A stretch of 64,000 nt of DNA. Origin: Massospora cicadina. Lineage: Eukaryota; Entomophthoromycota; Entomophthoromycetes; Entomophthorales; Entomophthoraceae. Below the pieces are notes generated by a model. That model did not search any database, was not told where the DNA came from, and saw nothing but the letters and a program-made list of their open reading frames with translations. The DNA lies in contig JAKSZP010005270.1 of assembly GCA_022478985.1 (NCBI GenBank), positions 186,001 through 250,000 on the forward strand. The letters are read 5' to 3'. Position numbers and translations under genes: made by a program. Shown here in pieces: positions 1 to 11,608 of this stretch. Each line of letters begins with the position of its first letter. Position 1 is the stretch's first letter.

Positions 1-346
1 GCAGGGCCAGCTTGGGTTGCAACTGGGTCCATTGAAATTAGTCCTGAGGCGCTAAAGTAAAAACCCTAAAAATGAAGAAGATCTGCTCTGATCACAAATA
101 GAGAGCCCAACTTGGGGGAGACAGGTTTTCTAGGTTATGGCCGGTGTTGAGGCAAATAGACCTGGTATGGCAGGAGGCCATATGACCACACTCAACAGAG
201 GCAGCAGCAAGAAGGGGACCTCTGAACTAATGGGATAGCTAAGTCTGGCAGATGGACCTCTGAACTAGGCTTTTTATTTAAGTCTTGAGAAGAAGCAAGT
301 GCTTCTGAAAATATCTTTCTGGGTAATCTGGTCAAGTGGGGGGATG
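1..346 (+). other. 3' non-coding end of gypsy element A
   Basis: This is the region between pol and the 3' LTR of a plus-strand gypsy element whose body lies left of the window. It is related to the equivalent part of element H: the block around 70-130 (GATCTGCTC..., AGCCCAACTTGGGGGAG) matches 61400-61441. The phrase GGACCTCTGAACTA occurs twice (about 217 and 251), and a similar CCTCTGAACC occurs in the H tail. The stretch ends in a purine-rich tract (GTGGGGGGATG, 336-346) that fits a polypurine tract next to the LTR. No coding frame is seen. Confidence 0.6.
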
Positions 347-1283
347 TGTTGGAAATCTGGTTGACCACATTATCCATCTCACTTGCTGATTAAAAATTTG
401 TTGGTTGTTAGAGTAACTAATTGTTTAGCATGTTGACCAACTAAATTATTAATCTTAAATAATAAAAGGATATAATATGACAGTTGATTTTGATTAATAT
501 TTTGTCAGGGATCATCCCTCGACTATTTTTTTATTAGTCATAATTAATCAAAAAAGACCTAATCCAATGATGAGATCCAATTATTATTTTGTCAGGGATC
601 ATCCCCAACTAAATTAGTAGTTGAAATTCATTAAAGGATATAATCTGACGATTGTTTTGATTAACATTTTGTCAGGCATCACGCCCAACAATGTTGACTA
701 GTTAATTTGATGAGGTTTTTATTGCCAATAGTCATATTGCTATAATTCATCATTACAGAAGAGGCGCTTAACGATTAGAGTCATTTTAATGAAGCTACTG
801 AAGCGTTTTAATGCTTGTTTTGGAAGTAGCTAGTAGTAGTAATCAGGTAACACGGCCCCAAACATTCTGTGTATGGTTCCTAACACATGGGGATGATTGC
901 CAATCCGTAAACAATTACACTGCTGGGGATTAATTAAGATGAAGACATTCACTACCGTTGGAATTTAATCTAAGGGTTAGAAGTTTTGGGGACTAATCAG
1001 TTGCTTTTAGAGAATTATCTGAAAGGTTATCCGCCTTCTGCCTATAAAAACCCCTAACATTTTCTAATAAAAAACAGAATTCAACTGCAATATAGTTTTA
1101 TATTTATTTCTAAATTGAAGATTGAAGGGAAAATAAGTCCCTAGTTGTTTTTCTAAATGACCATTACCAGAGTGGATTCGTTGCCACTTATTTTGAAGCT
1201 CAGCCTACTAGTTGTCACCATACAACTAGTGTTTGTAGTTTACCTGACAACCAACCTTTGCAGTAAATGTTTAAAATTTTACA
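347..1283 (+). repeat. LTR of gypsy element A (3' LTR)
   Basis: It starts with TGTTGG straight after the polypurine-like tract, as the H LTR does. Inside are a TATA-like CCTATAAAAACC near 1041 and an AATAAAA near 1067. Near 1121, GAAGGGAAAATAAGTCCCTAG resembles GAGAATAAGTCCCTC in the H LTR. Three diverged copies of a block containing TTTTGTCAGG-ATC lie at about 499, 588 and 668. The right end is placed at TTTTACA (1277-1283) because the H LTRs end in TTTTAACA or TTATTACA and because integrase homology of element B starts just beyond. That end is an inference. Confidence 0.55.
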
Positions 1284-1830
1284 ATTACCAATTTCTAAAG
1301 TATGTTCACCAAGATACCATTAACTCGCTTGATCATTCCATTAGATTCAGGGTGATAGGGGGTTGTCAGAACCCCGTGGAAGCCCATCAATTCATTGAGC
1401 TTAGGTAAGATGTGTTAAGGGAAGTTCATTCCATTGTCAGTAAGGATGAGCTGGGGACAACCGTTTCACTGAATTATATATTCCATAACAAACTTAGCCA
1501 CCGTTAGTGCCCCCAAATCACATATTGGTTGCACCTCAACCCACATGGTCAAGTGGTCGATTGCTACCAGGATGTATTTGGACCAATTTGCCCCTGTTGG
1601 CAGGGGACCCACAACATCAATTGAAATGGTGTTCCAGGCGAAGTGCGGCTTCACTAACTGGTATGAAGTCTTTTGGTAAAACGGTTTTTACACCTGGCAC
1701 TGATGGCAGCAGGAAATTGTCTCAAGCACGTTGAAGTTCATGCTTTCTGAAAAGATCCTTAGTCACAGTAACTCCATGGTCTTATGTACTCCACCATGTC
1801 CAACCACTTGGTGTGTGCTCATACTAATAG
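1284..1830 (-). pseudogene. gypsy B integrase remnant
   Basis: A zinc-finger end CCHQCQV is followed by a stop (TAA at 1688-1690). The core then has IDVVGPLPTG, the first catalytic Asp region, and VAIDHLTMWVE. The second catalytic Asp sits in LTDNGMNF, and the third acidic site is expected in the SNGMIKRVNG segment near 1320, where E is replaced by K. The frame shifts and stops several times and homology ends near 1290. It would have joined the cDNA to host DNA and is now inactive. Element C has the same domain at 39300-40060. Confidence 0.8.
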
Positions 1831-1888
1831 TTGGGCGGGCGGAAGGTCTTGGAATATTCATGGTGGTGTCCCCATTCCGCTTATACAA

Positions 1889-3300
1889 TTACCCATTTTT
1901 CTGGAACGTATTGGCCCTTATTCCATCCAATACCTTGATGAGTGGTGGCGGTTCATCATCATACTTGCCGCTAAGCATGTTATCAAATATTATATCACTC
2001 AGACCTGCCATAACTGCAATCATGGGTAATCTTGTTAAACAATTAACGTTCTGGTGTTTTGGCTCCAGGTCAGTGAAGAATTTTGAAATTGCATGCCTGC
2101 CATTTAAGAGCCCATCAGGCCAGTTGCCCTTCCAGTTCTCTAAGATTCTGTAACCAGCGTAGTGAGGCATGATCCATTACAACTTTAAATTTCACCCCAT
2201 GCAAATACACCCAAAAATTGCTTATAGGCGTAGATCACCGCTAAGTACTCCCACTCAGTTACAGTATAATTACGCTCATGGCTGTTCAAGCTACGACTTC
2301 AGTATGCTATGGGATGCTCTTCTCCTTCCTCTTATTTTTGGGATAGGACTGCACCCACAGCGGAGAGGGAAGCAATCATCTGAACAATTAACTCTTTTCT
2401 AAAATTGGGATATTTTAACACCGGCGCACTGATCAGCGCCATTTGAAGCATATATAAAAGCGCATTGCTGACATTCCTGTCCATTCAAACATGATGTCCT
2501 TTCTTAATAACTCAAATTGTGGGTCCCCATTAATGCTGAAGTTAGGGATGAAGTGCCGGTAATAGCTAACCATTCACAAGAATACCTGTATATCCCACTT
2601 GCTGTTGGGCGGAGTCATTTTTCAATTAGCTTCCACCTTGGCCAGTTGAGGTCTCAGCCCCGTGGCTTCAACCACAAACCCTAGGTACTCCAGCTGGTCC
2701 TTAAAGTAATGACATTTCCATGGTTTGATCTTGATGTTGGCCTCAGCAAGCTGGTGGAATACTGCTTCTAAATGGTCAAGGTGTTCAGAGAATGTTCAGG
2801 AGAAGACATTAATGTTGTCGAGGTATACAAGGACGCACAACAGCTTTAGGTCTCTGAGAATAGTGTCCATCACCTGTTGAAAAGTAGCTGGGGCATTAAA
2901 CAGCCCTTGCGGCATCTGGGTTGGTTAAAAAGACCTTTGAATGTGATTATGGCACACTTCTCCTGTTCTGCCGCTGGCAACTAAATTTGCCAGTAACCTG
3001 AGATCAGGTCCATAGCTGAAAAAAACGAGCTCCCCCTAGCTGGTCCAAAGCGTCATCAATCCGTGGTAAGGGATATGATTCTTTTTTGGTGATGCTATTG
3101 AGCTTTCAGTAGTCATTTACTAAATGGTTAGTACATCCTTCTTTTTACAATAAGAATGGGAGAAGCCCATGGGCTCTTTGATGGTTTAAGCATCCCTTGC
3201 TCTAATGGCTGTCCATCTCCTCAGTTAATACTTCTTCTGCCATTCTTGATTAACGGATCATCCTTGAATGGATGGGAGGATGATATCCAGTGTCCAGCCT
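1889..3300 (-). pseudogene. gypsy B reverse transcriptase and RNase H remnant
   Basis: RT is recognisable at about 2560-3300 from the block around YLDNINVFS, followed by a segment like IKPWKCHYFKDQLEYLGFVV. The catalytic box reads YLDN (complement of 2814-2825) instead of Y-x-D-D, so the second catalytic Asp is replaced. RNase H and its connection follow, ending in HQNVNCLTRLP and a linker that aligns with element C 40155-40397. Many stops and shifts are present. The family role is to copy element RNA to DNA and degrade the RNA strand. Confidence 0.75.
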
Positions 3301-3305
3301 ATGAA

Positions 3306-4400
3306 CTACCCCGTGCGCAATCCTAAATCATGATCATTGACAGCAAAAATCTCTTTATATTTTTGAAATAAAGCGATTTCACAGTCCTTCTGTGGTTCTA
3401 ACAACCCCATTAATTCATCAGGCGATACAACTGCCATTACACTGAGCTGTGGTTCAAAAGGCAGACCAAATTCCTCCAGCAACCCAAACTCATGAACTAA
3501 AAGAACCTCCTCAATGGGGATTAAGTGAAAATATGCCACTATTTGGTGGCGGCGGATTTGCATTGGTACCAGTTGTATATTTGCAAGTAAAACTTTAATC
3601 TCCCCCTGCCAGGTAATATAATGCCTAGGGCCACGTGGGGCTCAAACCATGATTGCTGATATGGCCCAATAACCTCCCCATAGAGTCCGTCTGGAACTTC
3701 TATCACCAAGTCAGTGTTTACTATAACTTGATGCCTGGATGGAATAGATATAGGTCCAGCATCTCTGAGCGCAGCCCTTGATATTAATAAATCTGTTGAG
3801 GAAGGGCCCGGGTTTTTCCTACTAACTGATGGTAGCATACTGTGATTACTCTATCGCTATAAGCATGATTGATCTTCTCCATATGCACCAGATCATTTAG
3901 CAGTCCGCTAGAGGTAAAGCGAATTGGGATTCGCTGACCCAATATCTAAAAAGACTCGTCTGTCATATCAATGACAGCTCCATAGTGTTGCAAGAAGGCG
4001 GTTCCAATTAGCTGATCATAAATGCTATTTGGTAACACTATAGTTGTGGCTACCACGACAATAGAACCAAACTGCAACAGAAGCGCACTGGATGAAATCC
4101 AGAGACCGTGTTTTCCGCTCCAGCAGTTCTGTATACCACCCAGTGGTCCACGTCTGGCTTTAATAACAACTTGGCCACCAACTTTGTAGAGACTATATTG
4201 ATGGGGACACTGGTATCTATGATGGCCCAGACTTGGATTTTAGCCTCAACCAGGTCGCAGTAAGTAAATTCAGAGTAAGATGCGTCTTGACTGTTTATGA
4301 CATGGACATTTATGGAGTCCCTGTTTCCCTGAGAACATGTAATCCCTTCAACAATTCTGGGATATTGTTTGATAATATTGCTGACTGGGATAGCGATGCT
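3306..4400 (-). pseudogene. gypsy B protease and pre-RT linker remnant
   Basis: The retropepsin-like site reads IIDTSVP (DTSVP at 4203-4217) where an active enzyme has DTG or DSG, followed by INIVSTKLV. Downstream, open segments at 3539-3838 and 3306-3563 carry the linker motif IPIEEVLLVHEFGL. It matches element C (APIDEVHCIHDFGL, 41677-41859) and the IPIEEIKQVHYI linker of element D. The protease would cut Gag-Pol. It is inactive by its active-site change and by frame breaks. Confidence 0.65.
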
Positions 4401-5649
4401 TAACGCTTGAAAGAAAGGTGCATCAGAGGAGGGGTCTAACTTTTCAGAGGAAACTTAGTCAAACTTTGACAAGCATACGGCTCAACCTGCATCTGAGACT
4501 CCTCTACCGCCATAGCCACAGGCTGCACTCGTGGCAAAATATTCAACCCCCTACTGACTGCTTATATAATACTAACTCATTGCGCAAGGGAGCTTCTGCT
4601 GAATATTCTAAATTGGGTTCAGGTGGGACGTTTGGGTTTAGTATAGCGGAGGTAAAGAGTCACATCTCTACTATGCTCTGACTTTTCCCTGGAAGTACTT
4701 TTCTGACTGTACACAAGAGACCTGTTGATTAGGGCACCACTGTGCCATATGCCCCTGTCAATTGCATTTGAAACAGCTGACCCCATAGTTCCCACGTCCC
4801 TGATTAATTTGAAACAAGCTACATCGAGAATAGGGCTGGAAGCGATAAGTTGAAACAGAATTATGACGATATTTGGGCCGGTGATAATAAGCAGTTATGG
4901 GGCGGACGATTAAAGCTGAGGGTAACTTGGTGGAATATGTACTGGACTGACAAAGTTCCCCAAGTAAGATGATTTAGCAGTGGTATCAGAAGGATTCCGC
5001 TTGGTATTAGGTGGAGAGAAGTTGGCTGATATACGGCGCAAAAACTGAACAATTTTAAGCAAAGGTACATCTTCATCCAACATTGGGGTCCTAACGTTAT
5101 ATAACTCACTTTATGGCTCCACAGTAGAAGTCATCGCAATACACATGTCAGATTAGGATAAAATTCTGGCCCCAATTAACACGTTAGCTTACATCATAAA
5201 TCGCTCAGCAAACATGGTGAGGGTCTCATTCTGCTGAAACCCAATGGTCAAAAACTTGGCCTTCCGCTGTGACATCTTTGCAGATCCGCCAAACAATCGC
5301 AGCACCATCTCTTTGACTTCTTGGTTTGTAATGGAACTGCCTGAAAGGTAACAGAAGACTTGATCAACACTTCTGACATCCAAGGTAGAAATCAACAGTT
5401 TCACTCTACATTGCTCTGAGACTCCTTCTGTCACAATTTCAAATCGCTTAAGGAACCCATGACTATTCCCTTCACGATCAAATGGAGGCAGTTTATCACT
5501 GCAAACCTCCTCGAGCAGCTCATCTAGTTTTTTAAGCACAGCGTTCAGTGCAAGTTTCATTTTCGCATAGGCAACTGGACCATTGTGTTGTGTAGAATTT
5601 CTATCAAGACAACCAGGATGCAACATAGCCGGCACCTGAGTTTTTATCA
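4401..5649 (-). pseudogene. gypsy B gag remnant
   Basis: The open stretch after the PBS (start Met near 5649, MIKTQVPAML) runs to 5189 and is a helical capsid-like protein, with segments such as KLALNAVLKKLDELLEEVCS and LTIGFQQNETLTMFAERFM. The equivalent of element C gag (43304-43907) is similar, including PPFDREGNSHGFLKRFE. A nucleocapsid zinc knuckle CX2CX4HX4C is present at about 4716-4770 but contains a stop. Gag forms the virus-like particle in the cytoplasm. The open frame extends upstream through the PBS into the LTR, but that part is not gag. Confidence 0.75.
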
Positions 5650-5669
5650 TGTTATATTTGATCAATTGG

Positions 5670-5688
5670 CCCCCTGTAGTGAGCACCA
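5670..5688 (-). other. Primer-binding site of element B
   Basis: The minus strand reads TGGTGCTCACTACAGGGGG, one base from the LTR end. PBSs begin with TGG because they pair with the tRNA 3' CCA. The same sequence sits at the same place in D, F, G, H, C, I and N. By inference the primer tRNA would have acceptor 5' strand GCTCACT and T-stem ACAGG. I cannot name the tRNA. Confidence 0.8.
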
Positions 5689-5689
5689 C

Positions 5690-6263
5690 TGTTGTAAAAT
5701 CAGTTGAATCGTTTAAGATACTCCATGAGGGTTTCTGCACAGGGTTGACCCACTGAGCAATTTGAATGATTATATTAAGATTGTCGGCCCCTTGGAGCAG
5801 CAAATAAAATATATATAACAAAAGGGAGCAATATCCATGAAAACACTTCTTTTATTGTAAATAATCTGAGCGGATCCTTCCTAGTCCGCTTACTATCATC
5901 TACTAAAAACAACCTACCTTTCACAATCGCTCATCTTGCTTATATACAGGGGCTTTGGATGATACCGCTCTCATAGCTTGGGCTATTTTATTCCGCTGAT
6001 TCTCCTCAAGTTTCAGCTTGTTATTCTTTTAAGTCTCTATCGCCCTAATTGTAGGCAATTTATTTTGTATTCATCAAATGTTGATACCACCTTATGGACT
6101 TATCGCCTTATTTGGAGGCAATCCAATAATAGCTCATTATATCCCAATATCGCCTCATCTCGAGGCACTTGAATGATTAAACCCAATGTCATGTTTGGTA
6201 AATTCTTTCCAATCCACCCTAGCAATTACCAACTTATTGTCCAGTCATATCAGAATTGCAACA
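5690..6263 (-). repeat. 5' LTR of element B
   Basis: On the plus strand it starts TGTTGTAAAATC and ends CAGAATTGCAACA, so both ends are TG...CA-type. It aligns with the C LTRs: CACAGGGTTGACCCACTGAG here against CACAGGGCAAACCCACTGAG there, a shared AGGAGCTATTGCC-like block, and the end ATTGTCCAG-CATATCA. Length is about 574 bp against 497-498 bp in C. Confidence 0.75.
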
Positions 6264-7832
6264 TGCGGATATTCATGAACGTTTGTTTTTGATTGGCCAG
6301 GGTTTGAATAATGGTAAATTCTTGTACTTTGTTTGTCCTGACTGCCCCCAGTGTTGCATTGTTTCAGGTGGGGAGACATGATAACCTAAGCAGTACTATT
6401 AAGGCAGGAGTGGATATGCTTCACTTTTTGTCAGTCAGTGGCCTCTTCCATGGAACTCTCATAGGCACATAGTACTGAGGCTTTTTTTCCTGGCCGGGGG
6501 TGAACTTCTCTTTAAGACTAGGTTTTTAGTTAAAATCTTAGTGAGAGGGTGTTAACACCAGGAAATGGTGCAGGCTCAGAGATCTCAGTCTCTGCATAGT
6601 TGTGAGGGACCTGCTGGTCCAACCGTCATCTAAGGCCCTTAAAGTCCTACTATATATCATCCCAGTTCTGATTGATGGATGGATTAGAAGCTTTATGAGC
6701 AAAATGCTCTTTTAGGGCTTGAATAACAGCTCATTGAAGAAGCTGACTCTTTAGGTTTGTCAAACGGGTCTCAAACCCTTGGCAGGTTTGTTCAAGCTGA
6801 GAAATGAGAAAATCAGTAAGCTTGATGAAGGCGCTATTATTATCATTTCATCCAAAAATGCCTCAAACAAGACCCTAGGGTTGAGGGGGACTCTGTCTAC
6901 TTGGAGTTTACATCTTTGGGCTAAGTTTTTGGATAAAATCCCATAAGGCGGCCAGTGCTGCCAAGACATCCTTTCACCAAGGGTCATCAGGTTCTCAGGG
7001 AGTAGGCACCATGGGGCCAGAGGGCCCTCAAGACCCTCTGGGACTTTCAGGTCCTTTGGGACCCCTAGGAGCTTCAGGTCCTTCAATGTTGGAGATGTAG
7101 TCATGAGAGGCAACTCCTGATAGTGTTGTTGTAGGGTCCATACCAGTTTTTGACATGGTGTATGTGCTGGTTCCAAGAAGCCTCAAGGTGTTGTATATTC
7201 TGACGAAGTTGGTCTATAAGGTATCCAGAAATCCTGCTATCCAACACTGCGATTTGGCCTTGAGCTTTATTGATTAATTGACAGGTTTGATAATGGCCTC
7301 TCAGTTGTCAGTACAAAGGAGGAGGCCACGTTGTAGAAATTGACAACTTTGTAGTAAAGTTTGGATAAGCCCTAGTTGACGTGAGACTTCATGATGGTGC
7401 AACATAATTAACTGGAAGAGGTGATGAGTAGCAGGGTGAACAAAATTCCGAATATAGCGCTTGGCCTCAATGTCAGCTCTCCCACTAGTAGTTGGGCTGA
7501 GGTATAAAGATCCTGCATGATAGAAGGCACAAAAGAGGCGTGGGAGTGGTTTGAGTGGGCACCCACAGAGTAAATGTTATTTAATAACTGTTAAATAATG
7601 TCGTTAAGGTTCTTGCACTAAATTTGATACTGATCACCATCAACTGAAGGCAGAGAGAACTGGAAAGTGGCACAAAATATTAAACTTTCAGGCTGCGTGG
7701 GTGTTACTTCATATAGCATGGTACTAATCCATTGAGTGATGTTTCTCAACTGATCAGCAGGTTGATTTTTGTGAATGCTAGTATACTCCATTGTTTGTGA
7801 TAGACGTTTTTACTTTGGACAGCTCAGAGCAT
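6264..7832 (-). pseudogene. Gag-like remnant of element I (minus strand)
   Basis: This stretch lies on the minus strand directly downstream of a PBS and LTR, so by position it is the 5' internal (gag) region of a retroelement. Translated pieces are helix- and coiled-coil-like, for example QNIQHLEASWNQHIHHVKNW near 7190 and LTDFLISQLEQTCQGFETRL near 6800, separated by many stops and shifts. I do not recognise the capsid family and see no zinc knuckle. Pol is missing: at 6263 the sequence switches to the LTR of B, which suggests B inserted into I. The 138-codon open stretch at 6760-7176 is in a different frame from the coiled-coil pieces and is probably spurious. Confidence 0.45.
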
Positions 7833-8400
7833 CCTGTAGTGAGCACCACTTCTCTCAGTGTAAAAGTTCTCTTGAACGTTGCCAAAGTTTGAAAATGGTC
7901 TCAAAGCTGAAATTAGTGGAAAGGTCAAAAAACGAAAAGATGGGGCGAATATGGACTACTTTATTGAGTTAGAATGCTTCAATATTTATAGGGCATGTAG
8001 GGACATGGTGCCTCAGTGACCTTGTGGCTCCTTAAGGTTAGGACCTTTTACTGCCTTCCAGATTGACCGCCTGGTTGGCGCCCTCATTGTACTGCGTCGT
8101 CCACATGATCGCAGCAGTGAAGGCCACACCTCTCATGATTCAGGAAGCAGGGGCGGGATTCCTGAAGGTGTTTCCATCGATTCTCATATGAATGATGATT
8201 CCAGATTAAATCTATTTTCAGCGCCTTCAGGGTAAGGGTCCATTGCACTAGTTTGAGAGTTTATCTGTTGATGATTGATTTGGGAGCAGGAACTTTGGAT
8301 CACTCATCATCTTGCTATCTATCAGGAAGCTTGTAAGGGAGACAAAAAAAGCGCGAGGGCCTTAAGGTTGCTTACTGACTGCGTTTATATTTAAATACAA
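7833..8400 (-). repeat. PBS and 5' LTR of element I
   Basis: The plus strand CCTGTAGTGAGCACCA (7833-7848) is the complement of the shared PBS, 16 of 16 bases. The LTR begins at about 7850, where the expected TG has decayed to TT. A TATA-like block reads CCTATAAATATTG on the minus strand near 7980-7992. The right limit (about 8250-8400) is not defined because no second copy is present. Confidence 0.5.
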
Positions 8401-9582
8401 ATTCATTTTATAATGGCTAAACTTAAATGGAGTAAAAGATATCAAACAAAACAATGTTTATTTTAAATTAAGGATGTCACAAAGAAATCTTTAACTAATA
8501 CATCATGGATCATACATTTGATTTAATTTACACCATTAGCTTAAACTATGAGTTTTGAATTTAGGCGTATAGCCTGTTAAACTATAGTACCATTTCAGAG
8601 GCTCATCCAGGACAATAACCAAAGAATACTGGTTTAAAAATTATTAAGATTTACAAATTAACATTAGAATGCAACTGTCAATCAATGGTGTTTCATTAGT
8701 TCTGACATCTAAAAAAATTTTAAATAGGAAATTTGTAGAATTAACCAATTTTAGAGGAGAGCCTAAATAGGCTCTAGCGTTTTTTACTTGCAATATATGT
8801 TAGTAACGATTGTAAAATTGTAGCATATGGTCACAATGTTTCTAATGTCAATACTGCAATAGGATAGCAATGTGAGGTTGATACCCTTTAGATAGGGGTG
8901 AAGCGGATTATGCATAGTGAAGATAATCTTTATTAGATTGCAAAGTTGTACTAACTAGTATAGTCTCTGAATTATAGTTTAAAATTTTCTTTTCTATTTC
9001 AGCTTTGTGGATGAAGCTTCTTATAACATGATTAACTTTCTAGTAGTCTTTTATTGAATTAATGTCAAAACTACATTGGAGCATTGGTGCAGTTTTTCAT
9101 TTAGGGTTGTACTTATACCCCTATCTAACTGATGTATAGCGCTACATATTTGTAAAATATCTAAGTTAGTTTGGATGTATAATATTGCTTTCACTCTTGA
9201 CTTGGCAAAATATATATATGTATATAGATATAAATTTTTGTCATAGTGGAAACTCCAAATTTATCAAATTTTCCTTTAGACCACTTATTGTCAATCCTGT
9301 AAGTTAAGTGAGTTACTTGGGGAATCGTACTTGTAATATATTTCTTGCCATTTAAGCGGCAATTAAATAAGGAGACTAACTTAACGTATGTGAGGATTAG
9401 TGTCCAGTCAATCATATTTGAAATTATCCCCCAGAATGATAAAAAGAAGTTCAAACCACATATCTTTTTGTGTCTATACCGTCATATTTTAGGGGTATTA
9501 AGGCATGTAAAAATAGTTAAGAGATCATGTATTATGATCAAGTGATGCTTTAGTTGTAAGATAGATGAACCGTTAGTTATGT

Positions 9583-9604
9583 AGCTTTTTGTAGTGAGCA
9601 TGGG
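9583..9604 (-). other. Possible decayed PBS (element L)
   Basis: The minus strand reads TGCTCACTACAAAAAG, sharing TGCTCACTACA with the common PBS. The following G run would have become A, consistent with C-to-T decay on the other strand. A possible LTR would begin at TGAGGCATAGG (9605). No LTR partner was found, so this is tentative. Confidence 0.25.
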
Positions 9605-9684
9605 TGAGGCATAGGCGTAATCTAATAGGCTTACCTGTCATGAAAAATAAAAAATAATAAGCACTAATTAACTCTAAAGACAGA

Positions 9685-9700
9685 TTTTTTTTTTTTTTTT
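9685..9700. repeat. Poly(T) run, 16 nt
   Basis: This is an uninterrupted T16 run. It could be the poly(A) tail of a retrotransposed copy on the minus strand or a simple homopolymer. No matching body was recognised. Confidence 0.7.
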
Positions 9701-10697
9701 GTTATAGTAGCAAAGGGACTATTCATGGACAAATTTTTAATAGGCCCATCTGCCAGATTTTTTGAGTTGTGTTCATTGGTGAAAGACTCCTCTAGCATTT
9801 TGGAGGGGCCAGTCAATTGAAGTAGCTCGCTGCATCACCTTGGTTTGTGTCTGGCGCATGCTTCTTCTCAACAAGTTGGAAAATTAAGTCTTGGTTTTTA
9901 TTTTGGTCAGCATGGGAGCCTGGTTCACCACATATTAGTCAGTTGGAATGTTAGTCTTTGGCATACAATGGATGTTTGATGTGGGAATTGTCTTCTCTAG
10001 TAGTGGGCTATCAGGGTGGCGCATTTTTTGTCCTTGTGTAATCCATGCAGGAAAAAATAAGCTGAGATCTTTGCCAAGATTTTTATCATCTCTTCCACCA
10101 TGACAATAATGGCAATATTTTCACTGAAGGCTATCTAATAAAAGGTCATTAATACAAGTTGGGTAACACTATTGCAGGTGCATTCATAGGCAACTTACCT
10201 CATTTATAAAGGGTAATTAGCTTTTTTTACCCATTATATATAGAGAAGTTATAAACCATGTTGTTATATATTCTATGCATTAAATACAAAATCAATTTAA
10301 CCTGGTAGCCATCTTGCTAGATTAAATATTAAATGAGCCCTGGTGTCACTGATTTCTCGAGTTTTTGCATTTGCCACAATTATATAACAGTAGGTACATC
10401 CTGTTAAGTTTTGATCATCTGCTACATACACGTCCACAACGCCTTTTGGGTTAAGGTAGCGTTAGAGGTCATTACCAATTTGCAAATAGTCTTAGGTGAT
10501 ACTGTTTATTTGGAGTACCACTTATATTTCCTAAAATTATGGAGTGTTGATGGATGGGATTAGATCAAATAAAGTAAAATTTATATTGACTTTTCATCAT
10601 TGTGGGCCTCCTGGGCTGCTACAACATATACTTCACATGGGTCTCTACTTCATGCCTGTTTTTCAAGACATGTCACACAGAAGATTGTCTAGACAAG

Positions 10698-11608
10698 TGT
10701 TGGAATAAAAGGGAAAATTCATCATTTTCATTTGGGGCGGGGTTTTTATATTGATTGTAGTGCGTTTGTTGGGTTTGACCTGAAAACCATATGTACTAAC
10801 TAATTATATATACATTTACTTATAACTAAAGTGAGGCTTTGAATAATCTTGTCACTATGCTAACATCGATTCATGCTATTATCTCACTATTAACTAAGTT
10901 GGGCCGCATCACAAACTAAAATGCTACCAAAATATCTTATAAGAATCAATTACAATAAAGTTAATATCAATGTTAAACTATTTCCTCGCCACCCCTCTGG
11001 CACTAAACGCCAAGACACTAAATAAAAATCAAGTTATCTCATCTCTACAAACCATGTAAAGTCAAATAACTTTTTACTACTTTTTACTTCAACTCAGAAC
11101 CAACAAAAAGGTGTAATCAAAAAGTGGTTTGATTGTCCAGGGCATTAGTAAGTAATTTTTTATAATAGGTCAATTTTATAAAGGCTTAGATCCCTAAGGA
11201 TAAGGCAATAGTTTGCCCTTCTCCTAATCATATATCTAGAAAGTGTTTTATATACCTAGCTACAGTTTATTTCTTGATATCTGGCACCAATATATTGGGC
11301 TTTTAGTGGGCATATAATGAGAGTATTATCACTTTTGAAAGAGATCTAGTTTTTCCACAAGTTGTTTCTATAAGCCTATGGACAAACCATTCAGAAATTA
11401 CTACAAGCCTCAAACCACTATAAGTACATAAAACTACCTTGGTATTAAGTTTAAAAATAAAATAAAACTATTGAAATAAAAGTCTTCTTTTTAAAAATAC
11501 ATTATTTCTAATCACAAAAATTACCATTTTATCAGATGCAAACTGGCCTATGCAATTAAGACTTTTGTTTAAGCGCTCATCACCCCAGTTGGTGCTCACT
11601 AGATGAGG
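10698..11608 (+). repeat. Candidate LTR and PBS of element K
   Basis: TGGTGCTCACTAGATGAGG at 11590-11608 matches the common PBS in its first 12 bases and follows a CA (11586-11587) by two bases, as in F, G and H. A possible LTR start TGTTGGAATAAAAG lies at 10698. No second LTR was found, so the limits are guesses. Confidence 0.35.

Larger units (their letters stand above)
1284..6263 (-). mobile_element. Ty3/gypsy element B, 3'-truncated, minus strand
   Basis: Read on the minus strand the order is LTR (6263-5690), PBS, gag, protease, RT, RNase H and integrase, which is the Ty3/gypsy order. The integrase is lost just after the ERVNG-type motif at about 1290, where the LTR of element A begins. 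This suggests A inserted into B, with the rest of B outside the window. B is the same family as C: the proteins align from gag to integrase, and the LTRs share end, order and PBS. All frames are interrupted. No chromodomain is visible. Confidence 0.85.
8401..10697. other. AT-rich stretch without a recognisable gene
   Basis: I see no gene here. Short open stretches on both strands at 9191-9545 overlap each other and have no recognisable motif. The minus strand of about 9780-10060 looks weakly coding (HPDSPLLEKTIPTSNIHCMP) but contains stops and I cannot assign it. A PBS-like site is listed separately. The stretch is best read as decayed retroelement and intergenic sequence. Confidence 0.4.

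Noticed and set aside
6760..7176. 138-codon open stretch on the minus strand as a host protein
   Set aside because: The neighbouring gag-like coiled-coil pieces are in other frames and it has no motif; it is more likely an out-of-frame reading of element I.
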